A stretch of DNA of 64,000 nucleotides from Mesostigma viride (Eukaryota; Streptophyta; Mesostigmatophyceae; Mesostigmatales; Mesostigmataceae). Shown piece after piece: positions 12,627 to 22,300 of the stretch. Under the pieces are notes generated by a model. The model was not told the origin of the DNA. It saw only the letters and a program-made list of their open reading frames with translations, and did no database searches. Numbering within the stretch: the stretch's first letter is position 1; the number at the start of each line of letters is the position of its first letter. The stretch lies in assembly GCA_009746045.1 (NCBI GenBank), contig RPFO01000667.1, positions 7,007,046 to 7,071,045 on the forward strand. The letters are read 5' to 3'. The translations under genes were made by a program, and so were the position numbers.

Positions 12627-14075
12627 ATGACTTCTGCAAAAACACGCTTTACCATTGTCAGCAACGCTAACCAGCAGGTCAGCACCATCGCGCTTCTATG
12701 CAGCGAGCCGCATAAGTGGAAAGACGCTGTCGTCACCTTGGCAAAGAACAAGCTCAAATTGAAGAAACCTTCTCGTTTCTTTTTGCGGGGATGCGGTCCA
12801 TTGGTGCTTGAACTGATTACGGAAAGTGAATTCTTGTTAATCGTGAATGATGCGACCGTGTTGGTCTCCTGTGGCGAAGACTACATCGGAAAGGAAGCCG
12901 TCCAACTTGCAAACGAGGCTGCAGCAGAGGCTGATCACGCCACCGTACGCGTTCTCTGCGCCAAAGCACCGCTTGATCCCGCCGCGGTAAAGCAACTGGA
13001 AAAGACTGCCCAGCTACCCGGAATGCTATTTTGCGTAGGAATGCCTGATCTACATGCCGGGAATGAGCATCCCGTTGGCGCCGCGTTTGGATGCCATGGG
13101 CGCGTGTATCCGAGTCTTATTGGCGGCGATATCGGATGCGGGATGAGTATGTATCGGCTGGACGAGCTTGCCGCAAAGGACGTGGTTGGGAACGAGAAAA
13201 GGATTGCTGGGTATATGAGGGAGATGGAGGGGCCTTGGAGAGGCGATGTGAAGGTGCTATTGCGGGAGTGGGAGCTGCCTTCCACAGCGTTTGACGGTTC
13301 ACTGGGAACGGTTGGGCGAGGCAACCATTTTGCCGAGATTCAGGTGTTTGATTGGCTGGTAGATGCTTCGGTGTTGAAAGAGGTTGGGTTTGATCCCGGA
13401 TGCGCGTACTTGCTTGTCCACTCAGGCTCACGCGGCCTAGGCCAGAGTATCCTCGAAGCACACACGCAGTCGCTGCCGAGCCGGGAGCTCGTAGAAGGCA
13501 CGCCTGAGTTTACCGCATACATGGACCAGCACGATGTGGCGCTCCGCTGGGCCAAATGCAACCGTGAGCTGATCGCACGCCGTGTCTTTGAGGCGCTCAA
13601 CCTCCCCGCCCAAACCAAGCTGATTGACATCTGGCACAACAACGTGGAACGGAAGACGCTGGACGATGGAGGGACGGTCTTCTTGCATCGTAAGGGAGCC
13701 GCTCCAAGCGATCGCGGCCTAGTCGTTATCCCGGGCTCCCGCGGATCGCTGACCTACCTTGTGCGGCCACGCCCCGATAAAATGATGCACTCCGCGTTCT
13801 CCCTGGCACATGGTGCTGGGCGCGAGCTCTCGCGCACCAAAGCGCAGGCCAAGCTGTCTGCCAAGTTTCCGAACAAGAGGAGCATGGTGGACGAGCTGAC
13901 GGTGAATGAGTATGGCGGCGTGGTGGTGTGTGAGGACGTGGAGCTTTTGTGTGAGGAAGCGCCGATGGCATACAAGGAAGTTGGACTCGTTGTGGAAGAT
14001 CTCGTAGACATGGGAATTGTCGACGTGGTTGCGACCCTACGGCCGCTCGTAACCTACAAGATGCGCAAAGAGTAG
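12627..14075 (+). CDS. rtcB: RtcB2-type (release factor H-coupled) RNA ligase family protein with N-terminal extension
   Basis: Single uninterrupted frame of 482 codons. Residues about 110-480 match the RtcB family: GGDIGCGM (D168, C171), GRGNHFAEIQ (N233, H234, E237), LVHSGSRGLG (H265), WHNNVE (H337), HRKGA, VIPGSRGSLTYL and HGAGRE (H395, the position of the guanylylated histidine in characterised RtcB). All metal-binding and nucleotidyl residues expected from RtcB structures are present. The LPGM...VGMPDLHAG and GxAAPSDRG...VIPGSRG blocks fit the bacterial release-factor-H-coupled branch (RtcB2) better than canonical tRNA-splicing RtcB. RtcB joins 2',3'-cyclic phosphate and 5'-OH RNA ends with GTP and Mn2+. 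In bacteria the branch is linked to repair of cleaved 16S rRNA. Residues 1-95 are an extra domain with a possible ubiquitin-like or doublecortin-like pattern (inference). It lacks introns, unlike its neighbours, suggesting transfer or retroposition. Confidence 0.93.
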   Translation: MTSAKTRFTIVSNANQQVSTIALLCSEPHKWKDAVVTLAKNKLKLKKPSRFFLRGCGPLVLELITESEFLLIVNDATVLVSCGEDYIGKEAVQLANEAAAEADHATVRVLCAKAPLDPAAVKQLEKTAQLPGMLFCVGMPDLHAGNEHPVGAAFGCHGRVYPSLIGGDIGCGMSMYRLDELAAKDVVGNEKRIAGYMREMEGPWRGDVKVLLREWELPSTAFDGSLGTVGRGNHFAEIQVFDWLVDASVLKEVGFDPGCAYLLVHSGSRGLGQSILEAHTQSLPSRELVEGTPEFTAYMDQHDVALRWAKCNRELIARRVFEALNLPAQTKLIDIWHNNVERKTLDDGGTVFLHRKGAAPSDRGLVVIPGSRGSLTYLVRPRPDKMMHSAFSLAHGAGRELSRTKAQAKLSAKFPNKRSMVDELTVNEYGGVVVCEDVELLCEEAPMAYKEVGLVVEDLVDMGIVDVVATLRPLVTYKMRKE

Positions 14076-14129
14076 GTCCGGTAATCGATAGTAAATAATG
14101 GTGCCCTCATGATGCGCGTAATCGGCGCC

Positions 14130-14610
14130 TTGTCCAGGCCGTGTCCACACCTCATAACCATAGAGGATGCTACGGATGTACACCGATCTGCTTGATGTGG
14201 GTGCATAAGCTATTGGGGTGCCCCCTCCAGAAGGGGGTCTGCTTGCTGTCACCGTACCGGTTCATGATTGCTATGGAATGCGTAATTATTCAGGCACATA
14301 AGCGTTTTGCTAGCGTTGCGGGGCGGGATCGCGGTGTGCTTATTGTCAACCATCGCTGCCACGGCGGAGATGGGCAAAGGACAAGGCTGACCGAACATTT
14401 ACGCAGACGATGCCACGTTCATCGAGGACACAAATCACATCCATCTGTGGTTAGACTGCTTAGCGATGGAGGCCAGGGTTGTGGGCCTCGAAGTCAACAA
14501 GAAGACGGAGGCCATGGCGCTAGGGCAAGGCGGTCCCAGGCCGTCCCTCCTCTTCCTCGACGGCTCGGATGTCCCCTTCTGTACAACGACCACGTCAAGC
14601 TGCTCGTCCT
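14130..14610 (+). pseudogene. LINE reverse transcriptase fragment
   Basis: Frameshifted pieces reproduce RT motifs seen at 9350-9680: [25 protein letters not shown] (motif C, near 14405) and [24 protein letters not shown] (split between frames). It begins shortly after the RtcB2-like stop codon and ends in the (CATC)n microsatellite, so it is a truncated non-functional copy. Confidence 0.8.
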
Positions 14611-14839
14611 CCATCCATCCCTCCCTCCCTCCCTCCCTCCCTCCATCCATCCATCCATCCATCCATCCATCCATCCATCCATCCATCCATCCATCCATCC
14701 ATCCATCCATCCATCCATCCATCCATCCATCCATCCATCCATCCATCCATCCATCCATCCATCCATCCATCCATCCATCCATCCATCCATCCATCCATCC
14801 ATCCATCCATCCATCCATCCATCCATCCATCCATCCATC
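14611..14839. repeat. (CATC)n microsatellite
   Basis: Roughly 57 tetranucleotide units; the first few are CTCC variants and the rest perfect CATC. Long open frames on both strands here are artefacts of the repeat. Confidence 0.99.
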
Positions 14840-14847
14840 GATCGGGG

Positions 14848-14906
14848 TCAATACTCCGTGACTCCCCAACGGGAGCACGAGTTAAAATTATTAATTAATC
14901 ATCCAT
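14848..14906 (+). repeat. 3' end fragment of a non-LTR family (CTCCC-CAAC-GGGAG hairpin)
   Basis: 'ctccgtgactccccaacgg' with the stem CTCCC-CAAC-GGGAG and outer CGTG/CACG pairing, then TTAA/ATTAATTAAT. The same terminus occurs at 52678-52730, and inverted at 51470-51520 and 53965-54030. Confidence 0.7.
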
Positions 14907-14940
14907 AACAGTCCTACCGGTCTAAGCTATCTACATCAGC

Positions 14941-16917
14941 CACGAGCCACGAGGTAGCCATGGCTGTCGGAGCTCATAACTTTCACGTTTGAGCACCGAA
15001 TTCAGCTGTGAATATCACCATCGCTTCGTCTTTCCTAGACGCACATGCTGATATAATTTTCCGAAGCTATAACGCACTCTACGATGAGCAAACGCCTCTC
15101 GACGCAACGCAGCCTGGCGGCTGCGCTCAGCAATGAAAATACGCCTGCAGCTTCGCCAACCGGCCAGACAGAAGGCAGCGGCGCCACTAGCCAAGCTCTA
15201 GTGGTCGCCCAGCCCCCTCTCGGGCTCGCCTCGCCAGCAGCGTCGCCTGAACCCAAGCGCAGTCGCCCTGCCGAGCCGACCTGGGAAACGTTCGACTTTG
15301 ACGCCAGCCAGCCCGGCTTTTTTGACAAGCTCAACCCTGACAAGATCCTGAGCTACGTGTTTTTCGGATCGTATGCCTCGCTTCTCGAGATGTGCAAGCA
15401 ACTCTTCCATCAGGGCCGCCTCACCGATGCTTTCCAGAGACGCGCCCACAACTTCGACACCATCCTCAAATGCCGCCGCCCCCACCTTCAGCTTCGCGTC
15501 CTTTTCTCCCTCCTTGGCCGCTCCCTCGAGGAGCTTTGGCCCCCAAAGCCCCTCACCACCACCTTAACCGAATCCTCCATCCGCTCACTCCTCAAGGAGG
15601 CCCTCGAGCAGCACGTGGCCCCCATCGCAGCAGATGTGGCGGTCATGGGCAGCACGTTGGCTGCCGAGCTCCCCCTCCTCTCCACCGCCACCTCCACCAT
15701 CTCCACCGCCACCTCCACCCTCCTCGCCTCCTCCACCGCCACCACCTCCACCTCCGACGCCATCACCGCCCAGCTCCGTGACATCGACCAGCGTCTTAAG
15801 GACAACGCCATCGCTATCGAGGTTCTGCAGAACACCGCAGGCCTCACCGCCCAGGCGGTGAAGGACATTGCCGCCAAGCCAGCCTCGGCTGGCCTGGCCG
15901 GCGATGCTCCTCCCATCACCACCTGGGCGGACATGCTTAAGCAACATACCACCTCCACCACCTCCGCCGTCGCAGCCCAGCTCCAACGGCAGACGCTTGA
16001 CCTCCGCGAGGAGGCCGAGCTCGCCAAGCGCAGCCTCAACGTCATTGTCAAGAACTTCAAGATGGAGGAAGGTGAGAATTCCGAGAAGCTTTTGCGTGCG
16101 TTTGAGAGAGAAATCCTTGGTCGCATGGGCCTTAACGGTGAGATCGAGCTGGCCGCCCACCGCCTTCCCCGCGCGCGGGGTAAGGCAGGGCCGCCCCCGC
16201 TCCTCCTCACCTTTAAGACCCCGGCGGACAAGATCTCTTTTCTCAGACGCCGCAAGCGGCTCGAGAAGACTCTCTTCACCCTTGATGACGACTTGACCCT
16301 GGCGCAGCAACAACGGCGACGGGAGCTATGGCCGACCTACCTCTGGACAGCTCCGGCAGACCAAGGCGGGGCAGCCGGTGTACTGGAAGGGGGCGGCCAT
16401 CTACGTCGGCCACAAGCCCTGGCAGGCGACCCCCCCCCCCCGCGGCCCCAGCGACTCCAGACGCCCCAGCTTAGGGGAATACAGCAGTAGTGTAGAATAG
16501 ATAGACCGTGGCCATGTACATGTACGCCTCCTAGAGGCACTATCCTAGCTAAGCCACGCGCTTTATTTAATCATGTACATGTGTGCCTATGATGTGCCAC
16601 ACTCCAGATGATGCCTAGTTTTATTTAGTTATGTTGTGCCCATGCAGGGAGTAACTCTCTGCTGAGACGCCATGCCCTAGCTTTTTGTATAGCTATGCTG
16701 ATCTTCCCCCCCATGACAGGCTCCCCCTTCGCTGGGAATAGCTTGAAGATCATGGGGATGCAAGTGCCCTGGTGCACCTAGAGCAAGGGTCCTTTACATT
16801 CCCACCCTTGCAGGAAGTAGCTTAGAATGTATGATAGGCCATATGCCCCTTCTCAAGGGCTATGTGCTACATATACTCCCAACGGAGTTATGTTCCTAAT
16901 TAATTAATTAATTAATC
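14941..16917 (+). mobile_element. ORF1-only (half-LINE-like) retroelement, copy 1
   Basis: Begins with a leader (GCCACGAGGTAGCCATGGC..., CGCTTCGTCTTTC) shared with copies at 17526 and, inverted, 49472. It contains one ORF1-type gene, then a 3' UTR with GCAGGAAGTAGC and CCCCTTCTC blocks, a terminal hairpin ACTCC-CAAC-GGAGT, and ends in TAATTAATTAATTAA. No reverse transcriptase is encoded. The copy at 47530-49472 has the same composition and length, so absence of ORF2 is a family property rather than chance truncation. Confidence 0.8.
15084..16490 (+). CDS. LINE ORF1p-like protein (coiled coil plus L1-type RRM), C-terminus frameshifted
   Basis: Reading frame of 468 codons. Residues 1-75 are low-complexity S/A/P. 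Residues about 75-160 form a helical region including FFGSYASLLEMC. Residues about 165-290 are a T/S-rich, heptad-like predicted coiled coil containing ITAQLRDIDQRL. Residues about 305-420 resemble the L1 ORF1p RNA-recognition motif and C-terminal domain: RSLNVIVKNF, then an acidic stretch, AHRLPRARGK, PPLLLTFKT, and FTLDDDLTLAQQQRRRELWPTYL. Such proteins are RNA chaperones that trimerise and coat retroelement RNA. Compared with the copies near 22130, 48080 and 54800, four extra bases (TGGA) near 16345 shift the frame, so the natural ending QLRQ...GxPVYWKG...VxHKPWQ is lost here. Family assignment is by motif and architecture only. Confidence 0.75.
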   Translation: MSKRLSTQRSLAAALSNENTPAASPTGQTEGSGATSQALVVAQPPLGLASPAASPEPKRSRPAEPTWETFDFDASQPGFFDKLNPDKILSYVFFGSYASLLEMCKQLFHQGRLTDAFQRRAHNFDTILKCRRPHLQLRVLFSLLGRSLEELWPPKPLTTTLTESSIRSLLKEALEQHVAPIAADVAVMGSTLAAELPLLSTATSTISTATSTLLASSTATTSTSDAITAQLRDIDQRLKDNAIAIEVLQNTAGLTAQAVKDIAAKPASAGLAGDAPPITTWADMLKQHTTSTTSAVAAQLQRQTLDLREEAELAKRSLNVIVKNFKMEEGENSEKLLRAFEREILGRMGLNGEIELAAHRLPRARGKAGPPPLLLTFKTPADKISFLRRRKRLEKTLFTLDDDLTLAQQQRRRELWPTYLWTAPADQGGAAGVLEGGGHLRRPQALAGDPPPPRPQRLQTPQLRGIQQ

Positions 16918-17290
16918 CGCAACGACTCGACAAACGCGGATGCGATACCAGCAGGCTCGAGCTACCATGGTCCGGATTCTTCCACTGTTCCATATTTCTG
17001 GCCTGCGCCCTGGTAGTCACTTTCATAGAAGTCATCAGCTAGTGGGATGGAAATGCAATGGGATTGGTGACTATCTAGCTAAAGGCATAGTAGCAGCCAG
17101 GGCATCATGAGTATCGGCTATGTCCCCTATAACCAGCTTGGAGTCCTGGACACAGTATGAAGATCGATGCTCCGTGACGTACGAAGTCACATTGAGTAAC
17201 TCGGAGTACTAGAATACTACTACTAAATAACATGCTGGTGTGTGCGAATAAAGTGAGACAACTAATCATAAAGGCAGGATAAAGGACCAT
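16918..17290. repeat. Dispersed-repeat fragment, inverted relative to 50284-50420
   Basis: Contains the reverse complement of the family block GAGACAACCAGCGCAGGCC / ACCATGGTAGCTCGAGCC found near 50284, 52188 and 55508. It ends near a second GTGAGACAACTA motif at 17248. No coding sequence recognised. Confidence 0.6.
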
Positions 17291-17515
17291 TAATTAATTA
17301 ATTAATTAATTAAGACACATGACTGCGTCACGTGAGCATAAATCCTCAGTGGGAGGGGAACATGGGATGGAATGGATGATGCAAGCTATCTACTTCCGAG
17401 TTATACAGGGTTGTGGGCACCACGGCCCGAATCGCTATGAATGCCATACGCGGTCACACGCGGAGCTACCACAGACTTGGGGTCGGTCTCCTTAATCATC
17501 ACTACTTGCCACATG
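17291..17515 (-). repeat. 3' UTR and tail of the ORF2-bearing LINE family, inverted
   Basis: Reverse complement of 23434-23665: (TTAA)n-type tail, the CACATG/CACGTG terminal hairpin region, CCTCAGTGGGAGGGGAACATG, GGTGTGGGCACC-like and CTACTTGCCA blocks. It links this fragment to the ORF2 remnant at 22941-23433. Confidence 0.75.
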
Positions 17516-17634
17516 TACATGACGAGCCACGAGCCACGATCGAGGTAGCCATGGCTAGCTGACGGCGGAGTTCATATAACTTTCACGTTTGGGCAGGGTT
17601 TGGGCCCCAAATTTGGCCGTGAATATCACCTCCT

Positions 17635-18192
<558 letters not shown>

Positions 18193-18259
18193 TCACAACC
18201 GCTTCGTCTTTCTAAGACGCACATGCTGATATATTTTCCCGAAGCTAACAAGCAATATT

Positions 18260-18635
18260 ATGACTAGCAAACGCTCGACGATGCAACGCAGCCTGGCGGC
18301 TGCGCTGAGCCAAGAAAATTCGCCTGCAGCTCCAGCTGCAGTTCCGCCCGGCCTGCCAGGCAGCGAGGCCACTACTCAAGCGCTGGTAGTGCACTCGGCT
18401 CCTGCGGCCTCGCCATCAGCATCGCCTGATCCTAAACGCAGTCGCCCAGAAGAATCGCGCCCAACAGAACCGCGCTTTCGGCCCCAACCTCTCAAGGTCG
18501 ACGATCACGACTGGACCAACATGTCCCCGGCCAGTGCTCTGCACTGCATCTTCTACGGGGACTACGCCTCGCTTTACGACCTGTGCATCCATCTCGACAG
18601 CATCCATCGCCTCATCACCCCGGACGGCTCCTGAT
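18260..18635 (+). pseudogene. ORF1 5' part of retroelement copy 2 (interrupted)
   Basis: Starts MTSKRSTMQRSLAAALSQEN, matching copy 1 MSKRLSTQRSLAAALSNEN. It continues through a PDPKRSRPEE block and CIFYGDYASLYDLC and ends at PDGS, where the TTAA insertion begins. The frame continues at 21231 after the inserted element. Confidence 0.85.
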
Positions 18636-18810
18636 TTAACCCCTCCACCGTCTCTGACACGTGGCTAAAATGAGTCACGAGTTGCACAGTATGCCACAGG
18701 TGCCCCCATTCAGCCTAATTATTTTTTCTAGACCATACAAGGAACCAAGCATAACCATATTAGGGCCCACCTGGGGGCCGTATAGTGGGTGGTCCCAGCG
18801 CTAGGCCCCC

Positions 18811-18845
18811 CTGCTCTATAAATAGCTCCCCCTCAGGGGGGTACG
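18811..18845 (+). promoter_or_regulatory. Possible TATA-box promoter inside the piggyBac-like element
   Basis: CTCTATAAATAGCTCC (TATA core 18817-18825) is a strong TATA consensus, followed within 40 nt by a GGTGAGT splice-donor-like site. It could drive a transcript through the element. No product is recognised. Confidence 0.35.
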
Positions 18846-19004
18846 GTGAGTGTGCGCGGTGACACCCTTATAATGGATGATAGACCCCTTTCCTCGATGA
18901 GTTGACCCTGGGGTTGGTTTTGTAGATAGATTTTTTAGTTAGAATGGGATACGAACACTAAAAATTGTAACTACCCCAGGGACCCATCAGTTGGTGCTAA
19001 AAAT

Positions 19005-19425
19005 AATCGGGGTTCTTTGAACGGAGTTTCTTCTATACGTGAATGCGGGAACAAGAGGCCGCTGGATGAGCGGCTTATAGGTCGTAGTGTTTACTCGTAG
19101 CTGTTTGGCTAGAGCTTTTGTGATTAGTAGATGCAATATAGTGCATGGTTGAAAAATGAATTAAATAAAATGTGCGTTCCGCGCTTGGGTTGATTATACC
19201 CGGGCGGAACGGGGCGTGAGGTGCAGTGCCCCTGAAAAGAACAACCTACGCATTATTTAATACTAGCCGTGCAGATTCGGGATATTCTACCCCCGGTCTG
19301 TACGGTTAGCGTCTTACTAGCATCCACTGAACATAAGGGTTTAATGACGTCAGTTAGCTAGGCATAAGGGAGGTTTTGCGACTAAAAGCCGCTCTGGCTG
19401 GTTTTGTCGGCCTCTTTCTTTGCTC
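19005..19425. repeat. 421-bp direct repeat, left copy
   Basis: Matches 20393-20813 with no difference that I could see by eye over 421 bp. Contains a GCCGCTGGATGAGCGGC hairpin and a longer imperfect GTTCCGC/GCGGAAC hairpin. Each copy is followed further on by the block GGGCAACGTACTTCATGAAG (20265 and 20849), so the pair is a tandem duplication of a unit of about 1.39 kb whose second copy lacks about 800 bp internally. LTRs are an alternative, but no primer-binding site or TG...CA ends are apparent. Confidence 0.9.
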
Positions 19426-20265
19426 GTTGTCGTTGCGGCGGCAGCCGCAGCTATGGGTGCTGCGGAGCAAAATCCCAAAAGCACTGGTTGCACTGGCCAC
19501 AAGTTTGGCCAGTGGTGAGACTTCCAGTTGTTAACCGGCCAGGCGTAGTTCCTCGCCCGGTTAACTAAAAGAAAAGAAAATGATTACTTCCGGTCCGCAC
19601 CTTTTCCCCAGCTTGGGGTCTTTGGTGGGCCGGATGCCGTGACAGGTGCTCAACTGTCGCTTGGTCGGCCCAGTGCGCGAGCTGGTGCTCCGTACCTGGG
19701 GATGCTTGCACCCCGGGTTGGAGCCGGATGGCTGGCACTGGCGACCCGTGTCTCGGTCCGCGGCCTGCGGCTTTTTCTTCGGAAATTGCTGCTGGCCAGC
19801 AAACTTTGCAATTGCCTTCCGCCGAGGGGGGGGTGGTTGGGGCTGGGGACGGCGATGGGAAAAGCGCCTAAGCTAGAAATTTTTTCCCCACGCATAGAAG
19901 CCTCGGGGGGAATGCGGTCTTGGCTGAACGGACTCTCGTTCAGCCAGGTGCCTGGGGCTGTGGCCTCGGGCATCCGGGCTGGCGGGGCCTGGGCTAGGTC
20001 CACGTTTTTTCTCGAAGCACCCCGGGTCTATGGGGAGACGGCCATAGCGGTACCGACTCGGGGCCCCGAGAGGGGTCATGATAGGCTGGCCGTGCGCAAT
20101 CGCAGTGCAAATGCGCTGGGCCTTTTTGGGCCTGGCCATGCATCCACAGCCGCCGGGCACACGCCTCCCGATGTGGGGGGCTCCCGTTTTGCGGCAGGGC
20201 GGTCGCTTGTGACAACGAGCAAGGTGGAGTGCGGCTTCAAGGGAAAGCCAGGGCGGGGGTGATTG
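19426..20265. other. Hairpin-rich internal segment, no convincing coding sequence
   Basis: Contains successive perfect hairpins: CACTGGCCA/TGGCCAGTG (19491-19514), GTTAACCGG/CCGGTTAAC (19530-19565) and CTGAACG/CGTTCAG (about 19924-19942). Open frames of 207 codons (+) and 147 codons (-) exist, but neither shows a recognisable domain and they overlap in GC-rich sequence. The stretch is absent from the second copy of the duplication. Confidence 0.5.
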
Positions 20266-20392
20266 GGCAACGTACTTCATGAAGGGCCTTGAACGGCGTG
20301 CCTCCGGGCATGTCAATTAGTGTCGTACATGTATGCTTCCACTTATTGTTTTAATGAAGATGCTGGTTTTTGTGGGAGCTACGTGGGACATG

Positions 20393-20813
20393 AATCGGGG
20401 TTCTTTGAACGGAGTTTCTTCTATACGTGAATGCGGGAACAAGAGGCCGCTGGATGAGCGGCTTATAGGTCGTAGTGTTTACTCGTAGCTGTTTGGCTAG
20501 AGCTTTTGTGATTAGTAGATGCAATATAGTGCATGGTTGAAAAATGAATTAAATAAAATGTGCGTTCCGCGCTTGGGTTGATTATACCCGGGCGGAACGG
20601 GGCGTGAGGTGCAGTGCCCCTGAAAAGAACAACCTACGCATTATTTAATACTAGCCGTGCAGATTCGGGATATTCTACCCCCGGTCTGTACGGTTAGCGT
20701 CTTACTAGCATCCACTGAACATAAGGGTTTAATGACGTCAGTTAGCTAGGCATAAGGGAGGTTTTGCGACTAAAAGCCGCTCTGGCTGGTTTTGTCGGCC
20801 TCTTTCTTTGCTC
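20393..20813. repeat. 421-bp direct repeat, right copy
   Basis: Partner of 19005-19425 at an offset of 1388 bp. After it only about 35 nt (CCCACCCACC...) separate it from the shared GGGCAACGTACTT block, against about 840 bp in the left copy. Confidence 0.9.
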
Positions 20814-21230
20814 CCCACCCACCCACCCTTGTCTTGGTTGCCTCTAGGGCAACGTACTTCATGAAGGGCCTTGAACGGCGTGGGCCTTGAACGGCGTGCC
20901 TCCGGGCATGTCAATTAGTGTCACATGTATGCTTAATTCCACTTATTGTGAACATGAACTGGCTTTTTTTCCCTACTCAGACAGCTGTGCACCAGGGTAC
21001 CCCAGTACCCCCTTGACTTTGACCAGGGCTTCCACCCTGATACGGTGGTCAACTACGGTCAGACAAGTGTCCTACGGATAGAGCGAATCTAGATCTTTTG
21101 GCTGTGGTCTAGTTGGTTCACGCCAAAACCTTCCCGCCGAATCCCTACAGCGCGCACAAACTCGTGCAGAAGGTGAGGCATGAGAAAAACTCGCAGTAAA
21201 AAATCGGCACGAGGACGGTTGAGGGGTTAA

Positions 21231-22300
21231 CCCCAGACCTGTCTCTGTTCGGTTGCCCCCGCCCCCAACTCCAGCACATCGTTCTCAATTCTCTCCTCAT
21301 GCGCTCTGACGGAGAGATCTGGGCTCCATCCATTTCCGCATCCACACTCCGTTCCATCCTTACGAACGCCCTCCAGCAGCACGTGACTCCCCTTGCTGCA
21401 GATGTGGCAGCAATGGGCAGCACGCTGCATGCTACTGAGCTCCCTCACCTTTCCACCACCGTCACGTACCTCCACCTCCACCCTTCTCGCCTCGATCCAC
21501 CTCCGCTGCCGCCTCCACCTCCACCGCTGACCTCAAAGCCCAGCTCCTAGACATCGACACCCGCCTCCACGACAATGCCATCGCCATTGAGTGCCTGCAA
21601 CACACCGCAGCTGGCCTCACCGCCCAGCTAGACGGTGAAGGCGATGGCATCGCTGCCCAGCCGGCATCTGCTGGCCCGGCCAGCCGGATGCTCCTCTCTC
21701 CCAGACCTGGGCGGACTTGCTCAAGCACCACACTACCTCCCGACCACCTCCACCATCGCGGCACAGCTCAAGCAACAAGCCCTCGACCTCCGCGAGGAGG
21801 CCGACCGCACCCAGTGCAGCCACAATGTCATCGTCAAGCACTTGGACCAGCCGGCAGACGAGACCTCGGCGACTCTTCTCAAGGCATTTAAGCGCAACAT
21901 TATTGCCCCCATCCAACTCACTGGTGAGCTGCGGAGGGGGATGTCGGCTGCTCGCCTTCCCCGCGCGCGGGGTAAGGCTGGCCCGGCTCCCGTGCTCCTC
22001 ACCTACCGATGGCGGACAAGCTGTTGTTCAATGCCAAATTGATGTTTAAATGCCGCAAGATGCTCTCGAGGACTCGCTACACGCTGGACGACGACTTGAC
22101 CCTGGCCCAGCAACACCGGCGACGCGAGCTATGGCCGACCTACCTCCAGCTCCGGCAGAGCGCATGCCGGCAGGGGGGAACCCAGTATACTAGCTGGAGG
22201 GCCGGGGGACGTCATCCACGTCAACCACAAGCCCTGGCAGGCACCCCCCGGCTGCCACCCCAGCAACCCCAGTCTAGGGAATATAGCAGTAGTGCAGCTT
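21231..22300 (+). pseudogene. ORF1 3' part of retroelement copy 2 (frameshifted)
   Basis: Resumes at the codon after the inserted transposon. Motifs in successive frames: LNSLLMRSDGEIWA and QQHVTPLAADVAAMGSTL (21280-21440), a coiled-coil region, CSHNVIVKHLDQ (near 21820), RLPRARGKAGPAPVLLT (near 21955), then a frame with TLDDDLTLAQQHRRRELWPT (near 22080-22140). At least three frameshifts; not functional. Confidence 0.85.

Larger units (their letters stand above)
18636..21230. mobile_element. Non-autonomous piggyBac-like DNA transposon with TTAA target duplications
   Basis: TTAA at 18636-18639 and 21227-21230 flanks a 2587-bp element whose ends are inverted: CCCCTCCACCGTCTCTG on the left, and the complement of CGAGGACGGTTGAGGGG on the right. 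TTAA duplication plus CC-beginning termini is the piggyBac signature. Removing the element with one TTAA leaves a spacing identical, codon for codon (19 codons compared), to the uninterrupted ORF1 copy on the minus strand near 48900. No transposase (DDD domain) is recognisable. Inside are a TATA-box region, two 421-bp direct repeats and a hairpin-rich stretch. Confidence 0.75.

Noticed and set aside
14435-14898. Poly-(SIHP) and Met-Asp-Gly-Trp repeat proteins
   Set aside because: Translations of the (CATC)n microsatellite.
19639-20262. 207-codon protein in the piggyBac-like element
   Set aside because: No transposase or other domain is visible, an overlapping minus-strand frame is also open, and composition suggests non-coding GC-rich sequence.
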